The translations under genes and the position numbers were made by a program. Below the pieces are notes generated by a model, which saw only the letters and a program-made list of their open reading frames with translations, was not told the origin of the DNA and ran no database searches. Source: Rhizobium sp. 2MFCol3.1 (GTDB lineage: Bacteria; Pseudomonadota; Alphaproteobacteria; Rhizobiales; Rhizobiaceae). Taken from it: a DNA stretch of 64,000 nt. This document shows, one piece after another, positions 18,526 to 27,354 of the stretch; the stretch's first letter is position 1; the number at the start of each line of letters is the position of its first letter. The stretch spans positions 558,001 to 622,000 of the forward strand of contig NZ_KB898354.1 in assembly GCF_000377565.1 (NCBI RefSeq), read 5' to 3'.

Positions 18526-19713
18526 ATGGCATGTGATTTCAAGGCGATCATAATCGGGCGCGGAATGATGGGTGCGGCTGCGGCCCGCCATCTGAGCGCG
18601 ATGATCGAAGGGGTGGCGCTGATCGGCCCGAGCGAGCCTGTCGAGCGCAAGAGCCATCACGGCGTGTTCGCGAGCCACTATGACGAGGCGCGCATTACCC
18701 GCACCTTCGACGACAATATCGTCTGGGCGACGCTTGCCGCCCGTTCGCTCGACCGTTACGCCGAGATCGAGGCGAAGAGCGGCATCTCCTTCTTCACCGA
18801 AGCCGGATGCCTGTTCGCCGGGCCGGTGCCGCAACCGGGGCAGGGCTATCTCGGACGCGCGATCGAGGTCTCCGACGGGCTCGGCGTCGAGTATGAGGTG
18901 CTGGATGCGGCCACCTTGCGCCAGCGCTTTCCGGAGTTCACGCTGAGGGAGAGCTTCAGCGGCTATTACGAGAAGCGCCGGGCTGGCCATGTCAATCCAC
19001 GCGCCCTGGTGCGCGCGCAGACAGCGCTTGCGGAAGTGGGCGGCGTCACCATCATCGATGCGACGGTAACCAGCGTCCAGGATTCCGGCTCGCATGTCGA
19101 GGTGAGCGTCGGCGACCGCACCTATACGGCGGAGCGCGTGCTTGTCGCGGCCGGCGGTTTCAGCAATTTCAACCAGCTTCTTCCCGCGCCCGTGGATACC
19201 CGCGTCGCGGCGCGCACGGTTGTCTTCTACGAACTCGGCGAGCGCGAAAAGGCGATCTTCGGCGGCATGCCGTCGAGCATCGTCTTCGGCGACCGCGATG
19301 AGGACCATGTCTATATTCTTCCGCCAGTGCTTTATCCCGACGGGAAGACCTATCTGAAGCTTGGCGGCGATACCGAGACGCGCAGCTTCGACACGCTTCA
19401 GGATGCCGGGGCTTGGTTCCGGTCGGATGGGGATCCCGCCGAGCGCGATCTGCTGGTGGCAACTGCCCTGGAGCTGATGCCTGATCTCGCCGGTTGCCCG
19501 GTGACATCGGCGCCCTGCGTCGCGACCTTCACGCCGACCGCCTATCCCTATGCCGGTTTTACATCCTCGCCACGCATCGCGGTGCTGACGGGCGGCAATT
19601 TCGTTGCCGCGAAGTCGTCCGACGAGTTGGGGCGGCTTGGTGCGGTGCTGCTTGCGGAAGGCGCGCTCGGAGAGGCCGATTTCGGCCGGCAGCTGACGCC
19701 TTCTTTTCGATAG
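18526..19713 (+). CDS. FAD-dependent amine/amino-acid oxidase-like protein (DAO family), copy 1
   Basis: A 395-residue DAO-family flavoprotein. The N-terminal dinucleotide fold has FKAIIIGRGMMGAAAARHL, in which the GxGxxG loop is intact. GVFASHYDEARITRTF follows, a pattern seen in sarcosine and N-methyltryptophan oxidase relatives. The C-terminus closes the FAD site with AVLTGGNFVAAKSSDELGRLG. It probably oxidises a secondary amine or amino acid, with substrate unknown. The next gene, 12 nt downstream, is a close paralogue, so this is a tandem duplication expressed together. GAGGTGAGAC before the ATG is a good ribosome site. Confidence 0.85.
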   Translation: MACDFKAIIIGRGMMGAAAARHLSAMIEGVALIGPSEPVERKSHHGVFASHYDEARITRTFDDNIVWATLAARSLDRYAEIEAKSGISFFTEAGCLFAGPVPQPGQGYLGRAIEVSDGLGVEYEVLDAATLRQRFPEFTLRESFSGYYEKRRAGHVNPRALVRAQTALAEVGGVTIIDATVTSVQDSGSHVEVSVGDRTYTAERVLVAAGGFSNFNQLLPAPVDTRVAARTVVFYELGEREKAIFGGMPSSIVFGDRDEDHVYILPPVLYPDGKTYLKLGGDTETRSFDTLQDAGAWFRSDGDPAERDLLVATALELMPDLAGCPVTSAPCVATFTPTAYPYAGFTSSPRIAVLTGGNFVAAKSSDELGRLGAVLLAEGALGEADFGRQLTPSFR

Positions 19714-19725
19714 ATCGGGACGGTT

Positions 19726-20922
19726 ATGAGCGTGGATTTCAAGTATATCATCGTCGGCCGTGGCATGATGGGCGCTGCCGCCGCCCGGCATCTGGCGAAA
19801 TCGACCGATGGCGTTGCCGTCATCGGCCCGGACGAGCCCGAGGATCGCAAGCGGCATGACGGCGTCTTCGCCAGCCACTACGACGAGGGCCGCATCACAC
19901 GCACCATCGATCCCGACCGGGATTGGGCGCTTCTCGCCAATCGCTCGATCGGCCGCTATGCCGAGATCGAGCGGGAAAGCGGCGTCTCCTTCTACACGCC
20001 CGCCGGCTGCCTCGTGGTCGGCCCCCGGCGCGGTGGGGCGGACACCTATGTCGAGCGGACATCGTCTGCTGCACGGTCGCTTGGGGTCGAGACGGCGCTG
20101 CTTGACGATGCCGGCCTGAAGGCGCGGTTTCCGTTCTTCGCTTTTGCCGACGGCACCGAGGGTGTGCACGAGGCGACGGGCGCAGGCTATATCAGCCCGC
20201 GCAATCTTGTCAGGGCGCAGTCGATCGCCGCCGAGAGGGCCGGGGCTTCCGTCATCCGCGAGGTCGCGCTGTCGATCCGCGACGAGGGCGGTCTGGTTGC
20301 CGTCGAGACGGCCGACGGGAAGACATATCGGGCCGAGAAGGTGCTGCTTGCCGCCGGCGGTTTTTCCATTGCGGAGAATCTCTTGCCGCAGCCTGTTGAT
20401 CTGAAGGTTTATGCGCGCACCATCGCCTTCTACGAGGTCGACGAGGCCGCCGCCGCGCGGTTTGCCGACATGCCGTCGCTGATCTCGCACGGCGTCGATG
20501 GTCTCGACGATTTCTATATGCTGCCGCCGATCCGCTATCCCGACGGCAAGGTCTACATGAAGATCGGCGGCGACCCCGATGATGTCAGGCTGGACCGCGA
20601 ACCAGAGCTGCGGGACTGGTTCAAGACCGATGGGCGCGAGAGCGTGCAGTCGCATCTGACGCGGCTGATCGAGCGTGTCGTGCCGGAGCTGCGGCCGGTC
20701 TCCACGTCAAGCGGCTCCTGCGTCGTCTCGTTTACGCCGAGCGGGCATCCGATGATCGGCTACACCGCGTCGCCGCGCGTCGGCGTTCTGACGGGCGGTT
20801 GCGGCACGGCTGCCAAGAGCTCCGACGAGATCGGCCGGCTCGGCGCGTTGCTGCTGCTCGAAGGTCGAATCAACGGACAGGGCTACGCGACGGATTTCAA
20901 ACCGTATTTCCGCGAAGCCTGA
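19726..20922 (+). CDS. FAD-dependent amine/amino-acid oxidase-like protein (DAO family), copy 2
   Basis: A 398-residue paralogue of the preceding gene: the same FAD loop (YIIVGRGMMGAAAARHLAK), GVFASHYDEGRITRTI and C-terminal VLTGGCGTAAKSSDEIGRLG. By eye more than half of the residues match across the full length, with the central substrate region less alike. The pair may form a heteromeric oxidase or may have diverged in substrate; sequence cannot decide. It starts 12 nt after copy 1 with CGGGACGGTT upstream. rnpB follows 40 nt later on the same strand. Confidence 0.85.
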   Translation: MSVDFKYIIVGRGMMGAAAARHLAKSTDGVAVIGPDEPEDRKRHDGVFASHYDEGRITRTIDPDRDWALLANRSIGRYAEIERESGVSFYTPAGCLVVGPRRGGADTYVERTSSAARSLGVETALLDDAGLKARFPFFAFADGTEGVHEATGAGYISPRNLVRAQSIAAERAGASVIREVALSIRDEGGLVAVETADGKTYRAEKVLLAAGGFSIAENLLPQPVDLKVYARTIAFYEVDEAAAARFADMPSLISHGVDGLDDFYMLPPIRYPDGKVYMKIGGDPDDVRLDREPELRDWFKTDGRESVQSHLTRLIERVVPELRPVSTSSGSCVVSFTPSGHPMIGYTASPRVGVLTGGCGTAAKSSDEIGRLGALLLLEGRINGQGYATDFKPYFREA

Positions 20923-20961
20923 CGCGATATTTTGTTGGCATTCGCTCCCAGTCTCGGTTAA

Positions 20962-21368
20962 GGGAGCCGGGCCAGTTGGCCGGGCAGCCGCGCTTTACCA
21001 ATGTCGAAAGACGGTAGGGTGAGGAAAGTCCGGGCTCCACGGAAACACGGTGCCGGATAACGTCCGGCGAGGGCGACCTCAGGGAAAGTGCCACAGAAAG
21101 CAAACCGCCTGCTTCGGCAGGTAAGGGTGAAAGGGTGGGGTAAGAGCCCACCGCGTCTCCGGCAACGGCGATGGCAAGGTAAACCCCACCGGGAGCAAGA
21201 CCGAATAGGGATGACGCGGGCGGCGCAAGCCGTCCGGCTGGTTTCCAGGCCAGTCATCCGGGTGGGTTGCGAGAGGCAACGTGCAAACGTTGTCCCAGAG
21301 GAATGGCTGCCACGTTCCGGTTTCGGCCGGAGCCATACAGAACCCGGCTTACAGGCCAACTGGCGATT
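20962..21368 (+). ncRNA. rnpB: RNase P RNA (bacterial type A)
   Basis: The catalytic RNA of RNase P, which matures tRNA 5' ends. Helix P1 pairs GCCAGTTGGCC (20971-20981) with GGCCAACTGGC (21354-21364). Conserved cores are present in order: GAGGAAAGTCCGGGC (21021-21035), the segment with ACCGGGAGCAAGACCGAATAG (about 21188-21208), AGAGGAATGGCTGCCAC (about 21298-21314) and ACAGAACCCGGCTTACAGG (about 21337-21355). The ends are set from P1 and may be off by a few bases. Its place just upstream of mraZ is usual in this group. Confidence 0.95.
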
Positions 21369-21413
21369 GTCTTTTCATCGACGTCCATACGATTTCACTG
21401 GCCCTTATCGGGC

Positions 21414-21608
21414 TCAGTGAGACGTTGCCGGCTGGCGAAGACACTCCTCGCAAACGGTGCTGCTCAGCGAAAGAGCCGACCATCGCTTGAGTAGTTTTCC
21501 ACAGTTTACACACTGAATTTCAGAAGTCATGCCGACTTTCTTCAGTGGAGGCTGAGTATTCGGCGACTTCATTCCAGCCAACATTCCCTTGAAGCTAAAA
21601 CTCGCCAT
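21414..21608 (-). CDS. Small zinc-ribbon-like protein (64 residues)
   Basis: The minus-strand ORF starts at ATG 21608 behind a GGAGAAAATCC ribosome site. The C-terminal half holds CVNCGKLL, 15 residues, then CEEC, a CX2C-X15-CX2C pattern expected to bind one zinc. The N-terminal half is basic and flexible (MASFSFKGMLAGMKSPN). Its base composition is clearly poorer in GC than the neighbours. A hairpin (21396-21419) covers the stop codon and might act in termination. I know no named family for it. A DNA-, RNA- or protein-binding adaptor is a guess. Confidence 0.55.
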   Translation of the reverse strand: MASFSFKGMLAGMKSPNTQPPLKKVGMTSEIQCVNCGKLLKRWSALSLSSTVCEECLRQPATSH

Positions 21609-22179
21609 GGATTTTCTCCGTGCTTTCTTAGTTTGTTCTGCAAATGGATATGTTTTTGTCTTTGTGTATGCATGATATCTAAAATACATTATTTTCCGTT
21701 AACGACATAGTAGGCATAAGATGCCGGATGAACACATGCCGGTGAACGGGGAGGTGGCTCAATGTGCTCACCGCCAAATGCGCATTTAAGGTTGAGTTTT
21801 GTGATTTTCACCTGCGCGGCGTGTTCGAATTCATTTTCCGCAACCGGGGATGTTTTTCGCCACACGCTGCGGTGTGGCTCTAGGGCGCTTTGGAGCCTGA
21901 GAATTCCGGCGTTCATAACCCTTTGTTAAACTTAACAGCTTATAAATTTTCGATACTGCGCTCATCGTGAGACGGGCGTTTCCCATTGACGCCCATATGG
22001 TCCCATGTTATCCCATTCCTGCACTGCGCAAGGGCAATCAAGTGCCCACCAATCGCAAAGTAAAGGCGTACTCCTCACCGGAGGCGCTGGATGGAATGTC
22101 GTCCATCCGGCTGGCGAAGCTGTGTCTGAGAAATGGGGTTCGGGGCGCCTAATCGCTGTCCGGGCTCTTTCGGGAACGG
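21609..22179. other. Leader and promoter region of the dcw cluster
   Basis: 570 bp of relatively AT-rich non-coding DNA. It contains a GCCACAC/GTGTGGC hairpin (21859-21878), an imperfectly placed promoter-like stretch with TTGTTA (21923-21928) and TATAAA (21941-21946), and the fourfold MraZ box at 21981-22015. The distance from box to mraZ start (165 nt) implies a long leader. A minus-strand 75-codon frame at 21689-21916 has no supporting features. Confidence 0.6.
21981..22015 (-). promoter_or_regulatory. MraZ box: four TGGGN repeats with 5-nt spacers
   Basis: On the plus strand TCCCA, GCCCA, TCCCA and TCCCA begin at 21981, 21991, 22001 and 22011, i.e. exactly every 10 bp; on the minus strand these are TGGGA/TGGGC repeats. 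MraZ of E. coli is known to bind direct TGGGN repeats separated by 5 nt in its own promoter. The repeat is seen directly; binding by the MraZ encoded at 22180 is inferred. Confidence 0.85.
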
Positions 22180-22632
22180 ATGTTTCGTGTCATGGGCCGC
22201 TTCCTTTCACATGCGACCAACAGGATCGATTCCAAGGGCAGGGTCTCCGTGCCCGCGGCGTTTCGATCGGTGATGGCGCAGGGCAACATCCAGGATTTGT
22301 ACTGCTTCCAGGATTTTGTATTTCCGGCGATCAGCGTCGGCGGTTCGGACCTTCTCGAAAGGTTCGAGCGGCAGATCGCTGCGGAGGATCCGTTTTCGCC
22401 GGAAGCGAACGAGATGTCGCTTCTCATTCACGGGGGCGGGGTCTTCATGAAGCTCGACGCCGAGGGGCGGTTGATGGTCACGGATTTCATTCGCGACTTC
22501 ACCGGTATCTCGGACGAAGTCACCTTCGTTGGTCGGGCGGATCATTTTCAGCTGTGGCAGCCGAAGGAATTTCAGGCTGTGCAGCAACGAGCACGAGAGG
22601 AGCGCAGGCTGGCGGGCAAGCGTTCCTCGTAA
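22180..22632 (+). CDS. mraZ: Transcriptional regulator MraZ
   Basis: A 150-residue protein with two tandem AbrB/SpoVT-like DNA-binding units. Each has the DxxGR signature: [15 protein letters not shown] near the N-terminus and [16 protein letters not shown] at about residue 90. MraZ forms ring-shaped oligomers that bind TGGGN repeats and repress the dcw operon; such repeats sit 165 nt upstream. ATG 22180 has GGGAACGG just ahead; ATG 22192 ([10 protein letters not shown]) gives a terminus closer to relatives but lacks a ribosome site. It is the first gene of the division cluster, 14 nt before rsmH. Confidence 0.95.
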   Translation: MFRVMGRFLSHATNRIDSKGRVSVPAAFRSVMAQGNIQDLYCFQDFVFPAISVGGSDLLERFERQIAAEDPFSPEANEMSLLIHGGGVFMKLDAEGRLMVTDFIRDFTGISDEVTFVGRADHFQLWQPKEFQAVQQRAREERRLAGKRSS

Positions 22633-22646
22633 CACGAGGGAACGGA

Positions 22647-23672
22647 ATGGCGGCGAATCCTGGCGAAGGTTCAACTGATGCCGGTGGCGGACCGGTTCGC
22701 CACATTCCGGTTCTTCTTAACGAGGTGCTGACGGCGCTGGAGCCTGCTGCCGGCAAGGTCATTCTCGACGGCACCTTCGGCGCAGGCGGCTATACGTCGG
22801 CCATCCTGTCTGGTGGTGCCGAGGTGATTGCGCTCGATCGCGATCCGACGGCGATCGCGGGCGGGCAGGCGCTGGTCGAGGCGCATGGTGGCCGCCTGAA
22901 GCTCATTCACTCGCAGTTTTCGCAGCTGGCTGATCACGCGCCGGCCGGTGGCCTTGATGGCATCGTGCTCGATATCGGCGTGTCGTCGATGCAGATCGAC
23001 GAGGCCGATCGCGGCTTCTCGTTCCAGAAGAACGGGCCACTCGACATGCGCATGTCGGCATCCGGCGTTTCGGCCGCAGACGTCGTCAACCGCGCCAAGG
23101 TCGCCGAACTCATCCGTATCTTCCATTTCCTCGGCGAAGAGAGCCAGTCGCCGCGCATCGCGCATGCGATCGAGAAGCGCCGCGCCGAGAAGCCGTTCGA
23201 GACGACGCGCGATCTGGCGGGCCTGATCGAGATCGTCACGCCGCGCAAGATGAAGGACAAGATCCATCCGGCGACGCGGGTGTTCCAGGCATTGCGCATC
23301 TTCGTCAATGACGAACTCGGCGAGCTGGCACAGGCGCTGTTTGCGGCCGAACAGGCGTTGAAGCCGGGCGGCCGTCTCGTGGTCGTAACCTTCCACTCGC
23401 TGGAAGACCGCATCGTCAAGACCTTCTTCTCCGATCGCGCCGGCAAGGCATCGGGCTCACGCCACATGCCGATCGCTCACGAGCGTGCCGCGACCTTCGA
23501 CCGGATCGGCAAGCCGATGGTGTCGGCGAGCGACGCGGAAGCGGAGCTCAATCCGCGCGCGCGTTCCGCCAAGCTGCGTGCGGGTCTCAGAACCACGGCA
23601 CCTGCGGAAGCTGCCGACATGTCGATCTTCGGACTGCCCAACCTCGCAAGCCTCGGAAAGCTCGGAGCCTGA
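22647..23672 (+). CDS. rsmH: 16S rRNA (cytosine1402-N4)-methyltransferase RsmH
   Basis: A 341-residue RsmH (MraW). The N-terminal [10 protein letters not shown] and the SAM loop [15 protein letters not shown] are followed by [27 protein letters not shown] and the late [14 protein letters not shown], all family signatures. It methylates C1402 of 16S rRNA in the decoding centre. The start at ATG 22647 has AGGGAACGGA upstream and lies 14 nt after mraZ; the frame is open far upstream, but that part overlaps mraZ in another frame and is not coding. Confidence 0.96.
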   Translation: MAANPGEGSTDAGGGPVRHIPVLLNEVLTALEPAAGKVILDGTFGAGGYTSAILSGGAEVIALDRDPTAIAGGQALVEAHGGRLKLIHSQFSQLADHAPAGGLDGIVLDIGVSSMQIDEADRGFSFQKNGPLDMRMSASGVSAADVVNRAKVAELIRIFHFLGEESQSPRIAHAIEKRRAEKPFETTRDLAGLIEIVTPRKMKDKIHPATRVFQALRIFVNDELGELAQALFAAEQALKPGGRLVVVTFHSLEDRIVKTFFSDRAGKASGSRHMPIAHERAATFDRIGKPMVSASDAEAELNPRARSAKLRAGLRTTAPAEAADMSIFGLPNLASLGKLGA

Positions 23673-23673
23673 T

Positions 23674-24072
23674 ATGCTGAGAACCTTCGACCTCGTTCTT
23701 GTTGGCGTCATGACGGCCGCGGCCGCCGTGACCTATACGATCAAGCATCGGGCCGAACTCAAGCTCGAGGAGGTTCATCGCCTCGAAGCGGAGATCAAGC
23801 TCGAGAAGGACACGATCGATCTGTTGAAGGCCGACTGGGCGCTGCAATCGCAGCCAAACCGGCTGGAGCGGCTGGTCAACAACTATAATAGCGAGCTGCA
23901 GTTGCAGCCGACGGTCTCGACCTCGCTGGTGCATGCCAAGGAGCTGCCGATGCTGAAGGCGCAGGTGCCTGTGCCGGAGATTGCCGACGCCAAGACCGGC
24001 AAGCCGAAGCCGAAGGTCGTGGCGAAGCCTGTCGAGGAAGAAGACGAAATGACAACCGGATCTGTGGAGTAG
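23674..24072 (+). CDS. ftsL: Cell division protein FtsL
   Basis: A 132-residue bitopic protein: a short cytoplasmic start, one transmembrane helix (DLVLVGVMTAAAAVTYTI), then a coiled-coil-like segment (LKLEEVHRLEAEIKLEKDTIDLLKADWALQSQP, split here as a description of residues about 30-62). A low-complexity Lys/Pro/Glu tail follows. FtsL pairs with FtsB and FtsQ in the periplasm and signals to FtsW-FtsI. The identity rests on topology, the DWALQSQPNRLE segment typical of FtsL, and the position between rsmH and ftsI. The start is 1 nt after the rsmH stop with a GGAG site. Confidence 0.92.
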   Translation: MLRTFDLVLVGVMTAAAAVTYTIKHRAELKLEEVHRLEAEIKLEKDTIDLLKADWALQSQPNRLERLVNNYNSELQLQPTVSTSLVHAKELPMLKAQVPVPEIADAKTGKPKPKVVAKPVEEEDEMTTGSVE

Positions 24073-24074
24073 AG

Positions 24075-25826
24075 ATGTCCTTTCTTTCACGCATCATGGT
24101 TGCCAAGAGCCAGGCCCACTTTTCTTCCGGCGTCTACAGCCGGTTCGGCGGTCCATCCAGCAGCGTGTCGATCCAGGGCTCGCGCAAGAAGCGCAGCGGC
24201 CAGGCCAAGAGCCGCGTCGGCCTTCTGGCCTTCGCCTTCGTCTGCGTCTACTGCGTCATCGGCGGGCGTCTCGTCGAATACGCGGTGCGTGATCCCGACG
24301 TCGTGTCCAGCATCCTGCCGCCCGACCGCCTGCTGGCGTCGCGTCCCGATATTCTCGACCGCAACGGCGAGGTGCTGGCGACCGACATCCGCACCGTCTC
24401 GCTGTTTGCCGAGCCGAACAAGATCGTCGATGCCGACGAGGCCGTCGAAAAGCTGACGACCGTGCTGCCCGACCTCGACATGAAGGGCACCTATAAGAAG
24501 CTCGCCAACCGCAACTCGCACTTTGCCTGGCTGCGCCGCCAGCTGTCGCCGAAGCAGCAGAGCCAGATTCTCGCGCTCGGCATTCCCGGCATCGGCTTCC
24601 GTCCGGAGAAGCGCCGCTTCTATCCCGGTGGCGCGACCGCCGCGCACATCCTCGGCTACGTCAACATCGACAATCGCGGCGTTGCCGGCATGGAGAAATA
24701 CATCGACGACCAGGGACTTGCCGATCTCGCAATGGTCGGCATGACCAGCGATCAGCCGCTGGAGCCCGTCAAGCTTTCGATCGATATCCGCGTCCAGAAC
24801 ATCGTGCGCGATATCGTCGTCAACGCGGTGAAGAATTACGAAGCCAAGGGTGCGGGCGCCGTCGTCCTCGACATCCACACGGGCGAAGTGCTCGCCATGG
24901 CATCGGCACCGGATTTCGATCCGAACAACCCGCTCGAAGGCGCCAAGGAAGGCTGGCTGAACCGCATGTCGAACGGCACGTTCGAGATGGGCTCGACCTT
25001 CAAGACCTTCTCGCTCGCCATGGCGCTTGATACCGGCAAGGTCAACCTCAACTCCAGCTTCGATGCGACGCAGCCCTTGCATATCGGCGGCTTCACCATC
25101 CACGACTTCCACGGCCAGCGCCGCTGGCTGACACTGCCTGAAGTGTTCCAGTATTCCTCCAACGTCGGTACGGCCCGCATCATCGACATCGTCGGCATCG
25201 ATGCGCAGAAGGACTATCTGACGAAGCTGGGTCTTCTCACCAAGATGAAGACCGAGCTGCCAGAGGTGAAGATGCCGAGCCAGCCGAAGGTCTGGAAGAA
25301 GATCAACTCGGTGACCATCTCCTTCGGCCACGGTGTCTCGACGACGCCGCTGCAGACGGCTGTCGCCGGTGCGGCACTCGTCAATGGTGGCAAGCTGATC
25401 GAGCCGACCTTCCTGCCGCGCAACCGCGATCAGGCCGACGAAGTGGCAGAGGTGGTCGTCAAGAAGAGCACCAGCGACGACGTGCGCTATCTCTTCAAGG
25501 TCAACGGCGTGAAGGGCTCCGGCCGCAACGCCGATGTTCCCGGCTTCAACGTCGGCGGCAAGACCGGCACGGCCGACAAGGTCGTCAACGGCCGCTACGC
25601 CACCAACCTCAATTTCAACGCCTTCCTGGCGGCATTTCCGATCGAGAACCCGCAGTACGTCGTACTGACCTTCTGCGACGAGCCGCACAATGGCGAAAAG
25701 GGCCAGAACATCGCGGCCTATACCGCCGCGCCGATGGTCAAGAACATCATCTCCCGTGCGGCGCCAATCCTCGGTGTGGAACCGAAGTTCGGTGACGACG
25801 GATCGGCCATGTTGGTGTCTTATTGA
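24075..25826 (+). CDS. ftsI: Peptidoglycan transpeptidase FtsI (PBP3)
   Basis: A 583-residue class B penicillin-binding protein. One membrane anchor (VGLLAFAFVCVYCVIGG, about 48-64) is followed by the dimerisation/pedestal region with LASRPDILDRNGEVLA. The transpeptidase domain has the SxxK motif STFK (Ser307), SSN (Ser361) and KTGT (Lys496). It crosslinks septal peptidoglycan in complex with FtsW. A GGAGTAGAG ribosome site precedes the ATG, 2 nt after ftsL. The basic, Ser-rich cytoplasmic tail of about 45 residues is longer than in enterobacteria. Confidence 0.95.
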   Translation: MSFLSRIMVAKSQAHFSSGVYSRFGGPSSSVSIQGSRKKRSGQAKSRVGLLAFAFVCVYCVIGGRLVEYAVRDPDVVSSILPPDRLLASRPDILDRNGEVLATDIRTVSLFAEPNKIVDADEAVEKLTTVLPDLDMKGTYKKLANRNSHFAWLRRQLSPKQQSQILALGIPGIGFRPEKRRFYPGGATAAHILGYVNIDNRGVAGMEKYIDDQGLADLAMVGMTSDQPLEPVKLSIDIRVQNIVRDIVVNAVKNYEAKGAGAVVLDIHTGEVLAMASAPDFDPNNPLEGAKEGWLNRMSNGTFEMGSTFKTFSLAMALDTGKVNLNSSFDATQPLHIGGFTIHDFHGQRRWLTLPEVFQYSSNVGTARIIDIVGIDAQKDYLTKLGLLTKMKTELPEVKMPSQPKVWKKINSVTISFGHGVSTTPLQTAVAGAALVNGGKLIEPTFLPRNRDQADEVAEVVVKKSTSDDVRYLFKVNGVKGSGRNADVPGFNVGGKTGTADKVVNGRYATNLNFNAFLAAFPIENPQYVVLTFCDEPHNGEKGQNIAAYTAAPMVKNIISRAAPILGVEPKFGDDGSAMLVSY

Positions 25827-25893
25827 GTCTGGATGAATGTCGCAGCCGATTCGCCATGGGGGCTCGACGGCTCGAGAGAAAAGTGTGCGTTCG

Positions 25894-27354
25894 ATGAAAC
25901 TGAGGGACATCGCCGGAAATGCGTTTCCGGAACTGAAGGAAGAACTGAACGGCCCGGTGGGCGCGCTGGAGATTTCCGGCCTTTCCGCCGACAGCCGCAA
26001 GATCGCGCCCGGCATGGCCTTCGTCGCCGTCGCCGGCACCAAGGCTGACGGCGCGGGCTTTATCGCCGATGCCGCCGCGCGCGGTGCTACGGTCGCGATC
26101 GCCTCGCATCCGACCGAAGCCTCCATTCCCGTTCTCGTCGTCAGCGAACCGCGCCGCTTCCTGTCGCTCGCAGCCGCCAATTTCTACGGCAAGCAGCCGG
26201 AGACGATGGTCGCCGTGACGGGAACCGCCGGCAAGACGTCGGTCGCCTCCTTTACGCGCCAGATCTGGGCCTTTGCTGGCCACCCGGCCGCGATGATCGG
26301 CACGACAGGCGTCGTTTCGCCGACCCGCAACGATTACGGCTCGCTGACCACACCCGATCCGGTGTCGCTGCATGCGCTCTTGGCCGAACTGACCGACGAA
26401 GGCGTGACGCATGCCTCGATGGAAGCGTCCAGCCACGGTCTCGACCAGTCGCGCCTCGATGGCGTGAAGCTTGCAGCAGCGGCCTTCACCAATCTCGGCC
26501 GCGATCACATGGATTACCATCCGACGATCGAGGACTACATGGCCGCCAAGATGCGGCTCTTCGATACGCTGCTGCCCAAGGGCAATCCCGCCGTGATCTT
26601 TGCCGACGACGCATGGTCGGAGCAGGCGATCAAGGCGGCGATCGATTCAGGACATGTCGTGCGCACCGTCGGCCGCAAGGGCGAATATCTGACGCTGAAG
26701 CGCGTCGAGCATTTCCGCCACAAGCAGGTCGCCGAAATCCACGCCGAGGGACAGATCTTCGAGGTCGACATTCCGCTTGCCGGTGATTTCCAGGTGGCCA
26801 ATGCGCTTGTCGCCGCCGGCCTTGCCATGTCCACGGGCGTTCCGGCCAAGGTCGCCATGGCGGCGCTTGAGAAGCTGCAGGGCGCTTCGGGGCGTCTCGA
26901 GCTCGTCGGCCACACCAAGGATGGCGCGCTCGCTTATGTCGATTACGCCCATAAGCCAGATGCGCTGTCGAATGTGCTTGAATCCGTGCGTCCGTTCACG
27001 ACCGGCCGCGTCATCGTCGTCTTCGGCTGCGGCGGAGACCGCGACCGCGGCAAGCGGCCGATCATGGGCGAGATCGCCTGCCGGCTCGCCGATGTCGTGG
27101 TCGTCACCGACGACAATCCGCGCTCGGAAGAGCCCGCATCGATCCGCGCCGAGATCATGGCAGCAGCCCCTTGCGCCACCGAGATCCCCGATCGCGCCCA
27201 GGCGATCCGCGAGGCGGTCGCAATGCTCAACTCCGGCGACACGCTGATCGTTGCCGGCAAGGGGCATGAAGAGGGGCAGACGATCGGTGGCGTCACGCTG
27301 CCGTTTTCGGATCACGCCGAGTTGCGCAAGGCTTTGGAGGAGCTGAAATCGTGA
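25894..27354 (+). CDS. murE: UDP-N-acetylmuramoyl-L-alanyl-D-glutamate--2,6-diaminopimelate ligase
   Basis: A 486-residue Mur ligase. The ATP loop is [10 protein letters not shown]; the carbamylated-Lys region and [16 protein letters not shown] are as in MurE; the meso-diaminopimelate recognition motif DNPR sits at residue 407, so the wall is DAP type. Start: ATG 25894 gives the expected N-terminus (MKLRDIAG); in-frame codons from 25837 are possible but unsupported. Its stop overlaps the GTG start of murF by 3 nt. Confidence 0.95.
   Translation: MKLRDIAGNAFPELKEELNGPVGALEISGLSADSRKIAPGMAFVAVAGTKADGAGFIADAAARGATVAIASHPTEASIPVLVVSEPRRFLSLAAANFYGKQPETMVAVTGTAGKTSVASFTRQIWAFAGHPAAMIGTTGVVSPTRNDYGSLTTPDPVSLHALLAELTDEGVTHASMEASSHGLDQSRLDGVKLAAAAFTNLGRDHMDYHPTIEDYMAAKMRLFDTLLPKGNPAVIFADDAWSEQAIKAAIDSGHVVRTVGRKGEYLTLKRVEHFRHKQVAEIHAEGQIFEVDIPLAGDFQVANALVAAGLAMSTGVPAKVAMAALEKLQGASGRLELVGHTKDGALAYVDYAHKPDALSNVLESVRPFTTGRVIVVFGCGGDRDRGKRPIMGEIACRLADVVVVTDDNPRSEEPASIRAEIMAAAPCATEIPDRAQAIREAVAMLNSGDTLIVAGKGHEEGQTIGGVTLPFSDHAELRKALEELKS

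Noticed and set aside
18499..20655. 718-codon open frame on the minus strand opposite the FAD oxidoreductases
   Set aside because: It mirrors both plus-strand genes, has no family motifs, and arises from GC-rich codon bias.
21689..21916. 75-codon minus-strand frame in the dcw leader
   Set aside because: The purine-rich stretch is too close to the ATG, and the sequence has no domain; the region is better explained as leader DNA.
24087..26180. 697-codon minus-strand open frame opposite ftsI and murE
   Set aside because: Shadow of well-supported ftsI/murE; composition is His/Asp/Arg-rich without domains.
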